Of a DNA stretch of 64,000 nucleotides, positions 9,030 through 18,038 are shown piece by piece. The number at the start of each line of letters is the position of its first letter. The stretch's first letter is position 1. The notes beneath the pieces are model-generated. The model saw nothing but the letters and a program-made list of their open reading frames with translations, made no database searches and was not told the origin of the DNA. Both the position numbers and the translations under genes were made by a program. The DNA is from Rhizohabitans arisaemae (GTDB lineage Bacteria; Actinomycetota; Actinomycetes; Streptosporangiales; Streptosporangiaceae): the NCBI RefSeq assembly GCF_025996515.1, contig NZ_BLRH01000035.1, positions 806,001-870,000 of the forward strand, in the 5' to 3' direction.

Positions 9030-9864
9030 GGTCGCTGGCACCCGCAGGCCGTACGGACACCGGGTCGCGCTCGCCGTCCTGGCGATACTCGCCGTGGCGG
9101 TCCTGGTCGTCCCGCCGATCGCGCAGGTCGACCAGCGGCTGGTCGACCTGTCCGCGGCCGGTCTGCCGCCGTCCTTCGCCCATCCCTTCGGCACCGACGA
9201 ACTCGGGCGGGACGTTCTGCTGCGCAGCCTGTACGGCCTGCGGGTGTCGGCGCTCATCGGACTGGCCGCCGCGGTCACCGGGGTCATCCTGGGCACCGCG
9301 GTCGGGCTGCTCGCGGGCAGCCTCGGCGGGCTCGCCGACCGCCTGCTCATGCGGGTGGCCGACGGGGTCCAGGCCCTGCCCCACCTGCTGGCGGGGATCT
9401 TCGTCGTGGCGCTCTTCGCCCCCGGCGTGGTCGCGGTCGTGGTCTCCGTCGGGGTCACCCACTGGCTGACCACCGCGCGGATCGTCCGGTCCGAGGTGCT
9501 CAGCCTGCGCTCCCGTACCTTCGTCGAGGCGGCGATCGGCGGCGGGGCCGGCCGGGCGCGGATCGTGTTCCGGCACTACCTGCCCCATCTGCTGCCCCAG
9601 ATCATGCTCGCCTCGGTGCTCCTGATCCCGCACGCCATCTGGCACGAGACCGCGCTGAGCTTCCTCGGGCTCGGGCTGCCGCCCCACCTCGCCTCCCTCG
9701 GCAACATGATCAGCGACGGGCAGCGCTCGCTGCTCACCGGGCATTGGTGGTCCAGCGTCTTCCCCGGGCTGTTCATCTTCGTCCCCACGCTCGCGATCTC
9801 GGTGGTCGCCCGCCGCCTGCGCGATCGCCTCAGCCCGCGCCGCAGATCGGAGCTGACCCTGTGA
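9022..9864 (+). CDS. nikC: NikC-like ABC transporter permease
   Basis: This 280-residue DppC/NikC-family permease carries the family block HPFGTDELGRDVLLRSLYG near the N-terminus, several transmembrane helices, and an EAA loop (VEAAIGGGAGRARIVFRHYLP) followed by ETALSFLGLGLPP. It pairs with the NikB-like protein to form the channel. Its ATG lies within the end of nikB, and its stop overlaps the nikD start. Confidence 0.87.
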   Translation: MREVAGTRRPYGHRVALAVLAILAVAVLVVPPIAQVDQRLVDLSAAGLPPSFAHPFGTDELGRDVLLRSLYGLRVSALIGLAAAVTGVILGTAVGLLAGSLGGLADRLLMRVADGVQALPHLLAGIFVVALFAPGVVAVVVSVGVTHWLTTARIVRSEVLSLRSRTFVEAAIGGGAGRARIVFRHYLPHLLPQIMLASVLLIPHAIWHETALSFLGLGLPPHLASLGNMISDGQRSLLTGHWWSSVFPGLFIFVPTLAISVVARRLRDRLSPRRRSELTL

Positions 9865-10817
9865 ACGGCCTCCTCGTCCGCGGGCTCACCGTCCGCTTCC
9901 TGCTGCGCCGGGCCGTCGTGCACGCGGTCGCCGACGTCGGCCTCACCCTGACCCCGGGCCGGTGCCTGGCGGTGGTCGGCGAGTCCGGCTGCGGCAAGTC
10001 CGTCATGGCGCACGCCCTGCTTGGGCTGCTCCCCGCCAACGCCCGCGTCGAGGGGGAGGCCTGGCTCGACGGGGAACTCCAGCTCATCGGCGCCCCCGAG
10101 CCCGTCCTCGCCCGCCGGGTGCGCGGGCGGCGGATCGGGCTGATCCCGCAGAGCCCGGCCACGCACCTGACCCCGGTGCGGACCGCCCGCTCCCAGCTGC
10201 AGGAGACCCTGAAGGAGCTGACCGGCGCGGGGGGCTCCGCGGCGCGGCTCCGCACCCGCGCGGACTCCCTCGCGGCCCGGGCCGGGCTGGACCCCGCCGA
10301 CCTGGACCGGTACCCGCACGAGCTCTCCGGCGGTACGGCGCAGCGGGTCGCCAACGCGCTGGCCCTGGCCGGGGACCCGCCGATCGTCCTCGCCGACGAG
10401 CCCACGACCGGCCTGGACCGGCCCTTGATCGAGGCGACCATGGCCGAGCTCCGCCGGTTCTGCGACGAAGGGCGGGCCGTGCTGCTGATCACCCATGACC
10501 TCCGGGCCGCCGAGCTCGTCGCCGACGACATCGCGGTCATGTACGCCGGGCGGATCGTCGAGACGGCCCCCGCCGGCGACTTCTTCGCCGGTCCCCGCCA
10601 CCCCTACGCCGACGGGCTGCTTCGGGCCCAGCCGACCCGCGAGTTCACCCCGATCCCCGGGTTCGCGCCCGAGCTCACCGCGCTCCCCGACGGGTGCGCG
10701 TTCGGTCCCCGCTGCGGCGGGGCGGACGCCGCCTGCCGGAGCAGGCCCGAGCCGCGGCCCGCCGGCCGGGACCGGCTCGCCGCCTGTCACCACCCGTTGG
10801 AGGGCCGGGATGCCTGA
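9861..10817 (+). CDS. nikD: NikD-like ABC transporter ATP-binding protein
   Basis: This 318-residue ATPase has Walker A GESGCGKS, signature LSGGTAQR (a variant of LSGGQ), Walker B IVLADEPTT and the H-loop LITHDL. The C-terminus has the oligopeptide/nickel family extension with Cys residues (CAFGPRCGGADAACRSRP, then AACHHPL); such clusters bind iron-sulfur in some relatives. GTG at 9861 overlaps the nikC stop. Confidence 0.87.
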   Translation: MNGLLVRGLTVRFLLRRAVVHAVADVGLTLTPGRCLAVVGESGCGKSVMAHALLGLLPANARVEGEAWLDGELQLIGAPEPVLARRVRGRRIGLIPQSPATHLTPVRTARSQLQETLKELTGAGGSAARLRTRADSLAARAGLDPADLDRYPHELSGGTAQRVANALALAGDPPIVLADEPTTGLDRPLIEATMAELRRFCDEGRAVLLITHDLRAAELVADDIAVMYAGRIVETAPAGDFFAGPRHPYADGLLRAQPTREFTPIPGFAPELTALPDGCAFGPRCGGADAACRSRPEPRPAGRDRLAACHHPLEGRDA

Positions 10818-11475
10818 CACCTGTGCGCTGGAGGCGGCCGGGGTCACGGTCGCCTTCGACCGGCGGGCCGCGGTGCTGGATTCGGTGTCGTTCCGGATCG
10901 AGCACGGCGCGGCGGTCGGCCTGGCCGGGCCGAGCGGCTGCGGCAAGTCCACGCTGGCCCGGGTGCTGGCGCTGCTGCTCAAGCCGTCCGCGGGCTCGGT
11001 CCGGCTGGACGGGAGGCCGGTCACCGGATGGCGGTACCGGGCGCCCCGCGAGGCCCGTACCGCGATCGCGTTGATCTTCCAGCAGCCCAGGGCCGCGGTC
11101 GACCCGCGGCTGACGCTCGCCGAGATCGTCGCCGAGCCGTTGCTCGCGTCCGGGCGGGCGGGCCGCAAGGAGGCGGCGCACGCGGCCGCGTCCCTCGCCG
11201 AACGGACCGGGCTCACCGCCGACCTGCTCGGTCGCAGGCCGCACGAGGTCTCCGACGGGCAGCTGCAGCGGGCGTGCGTGGCCAGGGCGCTCGCCCTGGA
11301 GCCGCGGTACCTGGTCTGCGATGAGATGACCTCCATGCTCGACGCCTCCACCCAGGCCTTCCTGGTGGCGGCGGTCGAGGAGTACCGGGCCCGGACCGGG
11401 GCCGGGCTGCTGGCGATCAGCCACGACGAGGCGCTGCTGGCCCGCTGGTGCGACGAGGTCCGTACCCTGCCGTGA
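10810..11475 (+). CDS. nikE: NikE-like ABC transporter ATP-binding protein
   Basis: This 221-residue ATPase is the second of the operon. It has Walker A GPSGCGKS, Q-loop FQQPRA, signature VSDGQLQR (degenerate LSGGQ), Walker B YLVCDEMTS and H-loop AISHDE. It lacks the C-terminal oligopeptide extension, as expected for NikE-type subunits. ATG 10810 overlaps the nikD end by 8 bp. It is the last gene of the operon, with a strong hairpin 8 bp after its stop. Confidence 0.87.
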   Translation: MPDTCALEAAGVTVAFDRRAAVLDSVSFRIEHGAAVGLAGPSGCGKSTLARVLALLLKPSAGSVRLDGRPVTGWRYRAPREARTAIALIFQQPRAAVDPRLTLAEIVAEPLLASGRAGRKEAAHAAASLAERTGLTADLLGRRPHEVSDGQLQRACVARALALEPRYLVCDEMTSMLDASTQAFLVAAVEEYRARTGAGLLAISHDEALLARWCDEVRTLP

Positions 11476-11482
11476 TCTCCGC

Positions 11483-11521
11483 GCGGCGAGGCCGGCCCCG
11501 GGGAGGAGCCGGCCTCGCCGC
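11483..11521. terminator. Bidirectional hairpin terminator between nikE and the MarR gene
   Basis: Two perfectly complementary 14-base arms (11483-11496 and 11508-11521, core GGCGAGGCCGGC) enclose an 11-base loop directly after nikE and before the end of the convergent MarR gene. No long T tract follows, as is usual in G+C-rich actinobacteria. It probably serves both transcripts. Confidence 0.75.
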
Positions 11522-11591
11522 CACGCCTTGCCGACGTCCGTCCCTCCCGGCGTCCCTCGCCGACCCGGGAGAGGACGGACGGATCCGCGAC

Positions 11592-12152
11592 TCAGCCGGA
11601 GTGCCAGAGCGGTGGGCTCGGCGGTGTGGAGTCCTCCCGGCCCGGCAGGTCTCCGGCGGTCAGCCGGAGCCGGCGGATGAGCCGGGCGATCTGGATGCAT
11701 TCGATCTGCGACAGTTCGGCCATCCCGGCGTTCGTCTGGGCCACGGCCCTGATCGCCTGCTGGGTGACCCGGCGGCCGGTCTCGGTGAGCTGGGCGAGTT
11801 TGGTCCGCCGGTCCGCCGGGTGGCCGACCCGGCGGACCAGGCCTCTGGTCTCCAGCCGGTCCACGGTGTTGGTCACCGTGGCCGGATGCACCATGAGCAT
11901 CTCGCTGAGTTTTCCCAGGGGTAACGAGCCGCCCGGCGCGAGCATGAGCACCATGAGCGCCTCGAAGCGGGGCATCGTCAGGTTGTGCGGCGCGAGCGCC
12001 GCGTCGATCCGTTCTTGGATTAGCTGCTGGGCGCGTACCACGGAGATCGCGGCGGCGATCGCGTCCCGCGCCTCGAGCCCGGCGTCGCCCCACTGTCGCC
12101 GGATCTCCTCGATCGGGTCCAGCGTCGGAATGGAGCCCTTGGTGGTCGTCAT
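11592..12152 (-). CDS. MarR family transcriptional regulator
   Basis: This 186-residue protein has a central winged helix: LTMPRFEALMVLMLAPGG, LGKLSEMLMVHPATVTNTVDRLE (recognition helix), then GLVRRVGHPADRRTKLAQLT (the wing, with the MarR-typical Asp-Arg-Arg). Flanking helices form the dimer interface. It is convergent with nikE and separated from it by the terminator, so there is no evidence that it controls the importer. Its own promoter region is A+T-rich and contains a short dyad. Confidence 0.85.
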   Translation of the reverse strand: MTTTKGSIPTLDPIEEIRRQWGDAGLEARDAIAAAISVVRAQQLIQERIDAALAPHNLTMPRFEALMVLMLAPGGSLPLGKLSEMLMVHPATVTNTVDRLETRGLVRRVGHPADRRTKLAQLTETGRRVTQQAIRAVAQTNAGMAELSQIECIQIARLIRRLRLTAGDLPGREDSTPPSPPLWHSG

Positions 12153-13542
<1,390 letters not shown>

Positions 13543-13613
13543 CGTCGGCATCCGACGCCCGCGGGGGGCGGCCCGGCCGTCCCCCACGGGGGGCCGGCGG
13601 CGCCCGCCGGGCG

Positions 13614-14555
13614 TCAGCGGGAACGTTCCCGGGGGACGCGGCGACCGGCGTCGCCGACGATACGTTCGATCAGATCCTCGTAGGACTGCCCCTGGGCGGT
13701 CGCGGCCGTGGCCGCCACCGAGCGGTCGGACAGCCCGGGGCAAGGGGTGACGTCGAGCACCTGCGGGCCGTCGGGGCCGAGGATGAGATCGACCCTGGCC
13801 AGGTCGCGCACCCCGAGGACCCGGCCGGCGTCCATGGCCGCCTTGGTCACCACGGCCAGCTCCGGCGAGGTCAGGTCCGGGGGCGCGATGTACTTGACCC
13901 CGTTCTCGCTCATGCGCACGTGGATGTCGCACAACCGGCCGGCCGATCGGATCTCCACCGGGATGAGGGGGCGCAGCCCCCGCCCCACCAGGCAGACGCT
14001 GAGTTCGACGCCTTCGACGTACTCCTCCACCAGGACCTCGCCTCCGTGGGCGAAGGCCGCCATGACGGCGGCGGGAAGCTCCTCGGGCGTCTCGACCAGG
14101 TGCACCCCCACGCCCTGGCACTGCCGCGCCGGCTTGACCACGACCGGGTAGCCGATCCGTTCCGCCCCGGACCGGAGCGCGTTCATCCCCTCGTAGTGGC
14201 GGATCGCCTCGGCGTCGACGGAGACGAACTCGGGCGTCGCGACCCCGGCGCGGTCGAGCATGCGCTTGGCTCCGGGCTTGTGCGCGATGAGGGCGCACGT
14301 CGCCGAGTCCGAGCCGAGATAGGGCACCCCGAGCCCCTCCAGGACCGCGGTGATCGAACCCTGCTCGCCCTCGACCCCGTAGACCAGCGGGATCACCAGA
14401 TCGGCTCCGTCCAGATCGGGCCATTGCGCGTCCGCGGTGATTTCCGTCACTTCGTGGCCGCGATGCCGAAGCGCCACCGCGACGTGATGCGATGACCTGA
14501 GGGACACCGAACGCGTATGGCCCCAGCCTCCATGGATGAGCACGATCCCGTTCAA
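13614..14555 (-). CDS. D-alanine-D-alanine ligase-like ATP-grasp protein
   Basis: This 313-residue protein aligns by eye with Ddl enzymes: the N-terminal PLVYGVEGEQGSITAVLEGLGVPYLGSDS block, the central YPVVVKPARQCQGVGVHLV ATP-grasp, VLVEEYVEGVELSVCLVG, and ARVDLILGPDGPQVLDVTPCPGLSD. In Ddl the last block is usually E-x-N-T-x-P-G. Here Glu is replaced by Asp and the Asn metal ligand by Thr. It may therefore make another D-amino-acid or peptide bond, or be a divergent ligase. It is a lone gene. Confidence 0.75.
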   Translation of the reverse strand: MNGIVLIHGGWGHTRSVSLRSSHHVAVALRHRGHEVTEITADAQWPDLDGADLVIPLVYGVEGEQGSITAVLEGLGVPYLGSDSATCALIAHKPGAKRMLDRAGVATPEFVSVDAEAIRHYEGMNALRSGAERIGYPVVVKPARQCQGVGVHLVETPEELPAAVMAAFAHGGEVLVEEYVEGVELSVCLVGRGLRPLIPVEIRSAGRLCDIHVRMSENGVKYIAPPDLTSPELAVVTKAAMDAGRVLGVRDLARVDLILGPDGPQVLDVTPCPGLSDRSVAATAATAQGQSYEDLIERIVGDAGRRVPRERSR

Positions 14556-14947
14556 GGCGTCTCCCCGCTCCTCTCTGCCCGCGCGTCAACGTATCAGACG
14601 CCGCAATTACTAAGAGGTCTGATATTTCGAATAAGAGATGTTGCTCAGGCAATTGGTGGGGTTGTTGGGATACGCCGGATCGAACCGGGTGGAGAACGCC
14701 TCAGGCCGTACCGCATCGCAATCCGAACCGGTTCGCCGAGCCGTGCCGGGTCCCGGCACAGGCGGCGAATCCCCGCTTCGGGTCTTGCCAACCCAGGCGC
14801 GGGTCCACGCGTCTCACGTGCTGCGAATAAGTAATGAAAATTGTGCATCAAATCTCTCATGTCGCATTAGAGGACACAGGGGTGTTTGGCGGCACAGGGT
14901 GCCACAGGGTGTGCAAAGGGGCGGGGCTCATCCCGGGAGGGTGGGAG
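14556..14947. promoter_or_regulatory. Divergent promoter region with 8-bp inverted repeat
   Basis: About 390 bp between the ATP-grasp gene (minus) and the Crp/Fnr gene (plus). TATCAGAC (14592-14599) and GTCTGATA (14617-14624) form a dyad about 37 bp upstream of the ATP-grasp start, a plausible operator. The part near 14820-14880 is A+T-rich. An in-frame extension of the Crp gene to 14834 exists, but the strong ribosome site at about 14938-14946 favours the later start. Confidence 0.4.
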
Positions 14948-15724
14948 ATGGCACGGAGGACCGCGACAGGAAACGACGTTCTGCGCAAAGTCGGCGGCTG
15001 GCCGAAAAGCAGCCTGCTGGGAACCCTGGAGGAGCGGACCAGGGACGAACTGCTCCGCCTCGGCAGCCTCCAGCAGTACGCCACCGGGGAGATCCTGCTC
15101 ATGGAGGGCGAGCGCTCCACCCACGTGTTCCTCCTCATCGAGGCGTGCGTCAAGGTGACCTCCACCACCGAGGACGGCAAACTCGCGCTGCTCGCGATCA
15201 GGATGGGCGGCGACCTCGTCGGCGAACTGGCCGGGCTCGACGGGGAGCCCCGGGTCGCCACGGTCACCGCGGCCGGGCCCTGCGTGGTCCGCCGCATGTC
15301 CCAGGAGGTCTTCGTCGACTTTCTGACCCGGCATCCCGCGGCCTCGCTCGCGGTCAACCGGAGCGTCGCCGGCAAGCTCCGCCACGCGACCCGCAGGCGG
15401 GCCGAGTTCGGCAGCCGAGCCACCTCGACCCGGCTGGCCAGAGTCCTGCTCGAACTGGCCAGGAACTACGGGGAGGCCGGCGAGGAGGGGGTGGTGATCG
15501 GCGTCTCGCTCACCCAGCCCGAGCTCGCCGCCCTGGTCGGCGCGGCCGACCCCACCATCCACAAGGCGTTGACCCAGCTGCGGCGCGGCGGAGTCGTCGA
15601 GACCGGGTACCGCCGGATCGTCATCCGGGACATGGCGACGTTACGCCTGCAGGCGGGAATGTCGCCAAACTCGTGGGATTACGAGGTTCCGGGGGCGCCG
15701 GGGACGGACACTGGGCGGATCTGA
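14948..15724 (+). CDS. Crp/Fnr family transcriptional regulator
   Basis: This 258-residue protein has an N-terminal cyclic-nucleotide-binding beta barrel (residues about 20-130). Its phosphate cassette reads VGELAGLDGEPRVATV: the GEL Glu and the PR Arg that hold cNMP in CRP are present, while the Ser after Arg is Val. A dimer helix follows, then a winged HTH (TQPELAALVGAADPTIHKALTQL). ATG 14948 follows GGGAGGGTGGGAG. A cyclase-like gene follows after 41 bp, suggesting a signal-producer/sensor pair. Confidence 0.85.
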   Translation: MARRTATGNDVLRKVGGWPKSSLLGTLEERTRDELLRLGSLQQYATGEILLMEGERSTHVFLLIEACVKVTSTTEDGKLALLAIRMGGDLVGELAGLDGEPRVATVTAAGPCVVRRMSQEVFVDFLTRHPAASLAVNRSVAGKLRHATRRRAEFGSRATSTRLARVLLELARNYGEAGEEGVVIGVSLTQPELAALVGAADPTIHKALTQLRRGGVVETGYRRIVIRDMATLRLQAGMSPNSWDYEVPGAPGTDTGRI

Positions 15725-15765
15725 CCATCCGCCTCCGGGCGTCGCAGGGTCCCAGGGAGAGCCAG

Positions 15766-16398
15766 ATGACCGACGCTTCCGCCTCCGTTCGCCGACTGTG
15801 CGTCGCCGTGGACGTCGACGACGGGGGGCCGGACCCGCTCGGTTCCGGGCATTCGCTGCCGCATCTGGTGGCCCGGGCGAGCTCGGCCACCGGACTCGAC
15901 CGGCTCTGCATGCAGCAGGACGCGGAGGCGGGCGGCGGACTGCTCCTGCTGCTGCCGCCCGGGGTCGACGAGGCGAAGGTCATCGGCGACCTCCTCGGCG
16001 AGCTGCGGGCCGTCCTGTGGCGGCACAACCGGCACGCCGGCGCCTCCGGGCGGATCCGGCTCCGGCTCGCCTTCCACCAGGGGCTCACCCGGATCGGCGA
16101 GGTCGGCTTCGTCGGCCGGGCCGTGGACACCGTACGGCGGCTCTGCTCCTGCGCCGAGCTTCGACGCGAGCTGATCCGGCACCCCGACGCCGATCTCGCC
16201 GCGATCCTCTCCGAGCAGCTGTTCGACGACGTGATCGAGCATGAGCGCCATGGGCTGCGGCGCTGCTCCTTCCGCGCGGTCGACGTCCGGGAGGACGGGT
16301 GCACCCGCCGGGCCTGGATCCACGTGCAAGGCGTTCGCGGCGACGCCGTGCCGGCGCCGCGCAGGGGCGAAAGCCCGGACGGGCGGCTCGTGACCTGA
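15766..16398 (+). CDS. Nucleotidyl-cyclase-like (CHD-related) protein
   Basis: This 210-residue protein starts RLCVAVDVDDGG, where class III cyclase domains have a beta strand with metal-binding Asp. It contains IRLRLAFHQGLTRIG, then FVGRAVDTVRRLC, resembling the R-x-G-I-H-x-G-x-V ... G-x-x-V-x-x-A-A-R-L part of a cyclase homology domain. The usual catalytic Asn/Arg are not obvious, so it may be degenerate or sense nucleotides. It probably shares the Crp/Fnr transcript. The identification is by pattern only. Confidence 0.55.
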   Translation: MTDASASVRRLCVAVDVDDGGPDPLGSGHSLPHLVARASSATGLDRLCMQQDAEAGGGLLLLLPPGVDEAKVIGDLLGELRAVLWRHNRHAGASGRIRLRLAFHQGLTRIGEVGFVGRAVDTVRRLCSCAELRRELIRHPDADLAAILSEQLFDDVIEHERHGLRRCSFRAVDVREDGCTRRAWIHVQGVRGDAVPAPRRGESPDGRLVT

Positions 16399-16435
16399 GC
16401 GGGGGTACGGCGCGCGGCGCGTCCCGTACCCCCGC
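16399..16435. terminator. Inverted-repeat terminator with GGTACGG/CCGTACC core
   Basis: Perfect 12-base arms (16399-16410, 16424-16435) begin immediately after the cyclase-like stop and end 3 bp before the stop of the convergent membrane-protein gene. The hairpin should terminate both genes. It belongs to the GTACGG inverted-repeat set seen elsewhere in the window. Confidence 0.75.
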
Positions 16436-16438
16436 GGA

Positions 16439-16984
16439 TCAGGCCAGGGCGGCGATCGCCAGCCAGCCGACCGCGGAGATCAGCATCACCGCGCTCCAGC
16501 CGATCGCCGCGGCGACGTATCGGTGCTTCGCCACCGCGATCTCGGCGAGGACGCCCACCACCTCCCACACCTGCGCGCACTGCTCCCGCGCCCCCGTCGC
16601 GGCGGCCGGGGCGTCCGGGCGGGGGCGGCTCGGGAAGGAGAACCGGTTGGCACCCGGCAGGGGGACGGTCCGCGGCCGGATGGCCTGGATGAGGTACCAC
16701 CAGCAGATCGCGAGCGCGACGAGGAAGGTCGCGAGCGTCGCCACCAGCGGCACGAGCACCGGAAAGGCGGCCGAGCCGAGTACCGGGCGGATCTCCCCGA
16801 TCTGGGTGGCCATCAGCGCGGTGAGCCCGGCGTGGGCCACGACGATGGTCCCGACCTTGCCGTCCGCCTGAGAGGTGGCACTCTGAAACGAGGAGAGCGT
16901 CGCCAGCGCGACATGCAGCTCCTCTCCCGGGGACAATTCCGGGTCGGTCCGGTGGGGATTCGTGGGTGTCTTCTCCGCGGTCAT
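16439..16984 (-). CDS. PycTM/SLATT-like membrane protein (Pycsar-effector-type topology)
   Basis: This 181-residue protein has an amphipathic N-terminal helix (EELHVALATLSSFQSATSQAD), two transmembrane helices (AHAGLTALMATQIG; PVLVPLVATLATFLVALAI), a cytoplasmic Pro-rich stretch, a conserved-looking EIAVAKHRYVAAAIGW helix and a final hydrophobic segment. This order resembles the Pycsar transmembrane effector (PycTM) and SLATT families, which depolarise membranes on nucleotide signals. It faces the Crp/cyclase-like pair. The ATG at 16984 follows GGAGGT. Family assignment is tentative. Confidence 0.55.
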   Translation of the reverse strand: MTAEKTPTNPHRTDPELSPGEELHVALATLSSFQSATSQADGKVGTIVVAHAGLTALMATQIGEIRPVLGSAAFPVLVPLVATLATFLVALAICWWYLIQAIRPRTVPLPGANRFSFPSRPRPDAPAAATGAREQCAQVWEVVGVLAEIAVAKHRYVAAAIGWSAVMLISAVGWLAIAALA

Positions 16985-17180
16985 CTCTACCTCCGAGAAT
17001 GAGTGAATCTCGTGGGGCGCGGTGTGAACATGGAGAACTACCGCCTGAGTGCGTGTCCTATGTCTCAGGGGAATGTCATCATTTGACGGATTCTCTGCGT
17101 CATGGATCCGGGGAACTTGACAGGAGCGGGGCAGGAAACCGGTTGCCGAGCCTTCTGGGTGTATTGTCATAATTCGTGAT

Positions 17181-17996
17181 ATGTCATGGACTTTTACTGC
17201 GAATCTGAGTGATTTTCCGGCGTCCGCTGAAGAGTGGCTCCGCGCGGACCTGATTCGGAACACGGTTCCGCTGACCATCCTGGCCCGGATGCGGCACGAG
17301 CCCCGGCGGGACGACGTGACGCTCGGCTGGTACACCCGCGACGGCGAGGTGCACGGGGTCGTCCTGCGCACGCCGCCCTTTCCGCTGGTCCTGGGGAACA
17401 TCCCGGCGGACTCCGCCGGCGAACTCGCCTCGGTGCTGCGCGGTCACCGGGAGCCGCCCGGCGTCAACGGCCCGATGGAGTCGGTGCTCGCCTTCCACGC
17501 GGCTTGGGACCGGCCCGAGTCCACCCGGATCACCCATCGGCTCTACCACCTGGAGAGCCCGACGCCGCCTTCGCCGCGAGGCGCCGCACGGGCACTCGGC
17601 CCGGCGGAGGAGGACCTGGCGGTGGACTGGTTCGCCGCGTTCATGGCGGAGGCCGAGCCGGAGAACGCGGACGCGGACCACAAGGACTACGTCAGGTCCA
17701 GAATCGGGCGGCGGGAACTCGTGTTCTGGGAGGTCGACGAAGAACCGGTGACGATGGCGGGATTCTCCACACCGATCGAGGGGATGTCCCGGATCGGACC
17801 GGTCTACACACCTCCGGCCCACCGGAGGAGAGGGTACGGCTCCGCGGCCACCTGGGCGGTGACCGAGGCCGCGCAGGCGGCGGGGGCCGATCGGGTGCTG
17901 CTCTTCACCGACCTCGCCAACCCGACGTCCAACTCGATCTATCAGAAGCTCGGCTACCGGCCGATCACCGACTATCTGATCGTGTACTACGCGTGA
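17181..17996 (+). CDS. GNAT family N-acetyltransferase
   Basis: In this 271-residue protein the C-terminal half (about 130-270) is a GNAT domain: IGPVYTPPAHRRRGYGSAATWAVTEAA matches the acetyl-CoA pyrophosphate loop (R/Q-x-x-G-x-G/A), and DLANPTSNSIYQKLGYRPI is the usual terminal block. The N-terminal half is longer than in simple GNATs and may be a degenerate second fold. The substrate is unknown. P450 follows after 42 bp on the same strand, so the two may be co-transcribed. Confidence 0.85.
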   Translation: MSWTFTANLSDFPASAEEWLRADLIRNTVPLTILARMRHEPRRDDVTLGWYTRDGEVHGVVLRTPPFPLVLGNIPADSAGELASVLRGHREPPGVNGPMESVLAFHAAWDRPESTRITHRLYHLESPTPPSPRGAARALGPAEEDLAVDWFAAFMAEAEPENADADHKDYVRSRIGRRELVFWEVDEEPVTMAGFSTPIEGMSRIGPVYTPPAHRRRGYGSAATWAVTEAAQAAGADRVLLFTDLANPTSNSIYQKLGYRPITDYLIVYYA

Positions 17997-18038
17997 TCCG
18001 ACGCCGGGTCCGTTCACCGGCCTGATTGGGGAGTACCG

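Noticed and set aside
14638-15765. In-frame extension upstream of the cyclase-like gene
   Set aside because: It is a shadow of the Crp/Fnr gene; the ATG at 15766, after CAGGGAGAGCC, is the proper start.
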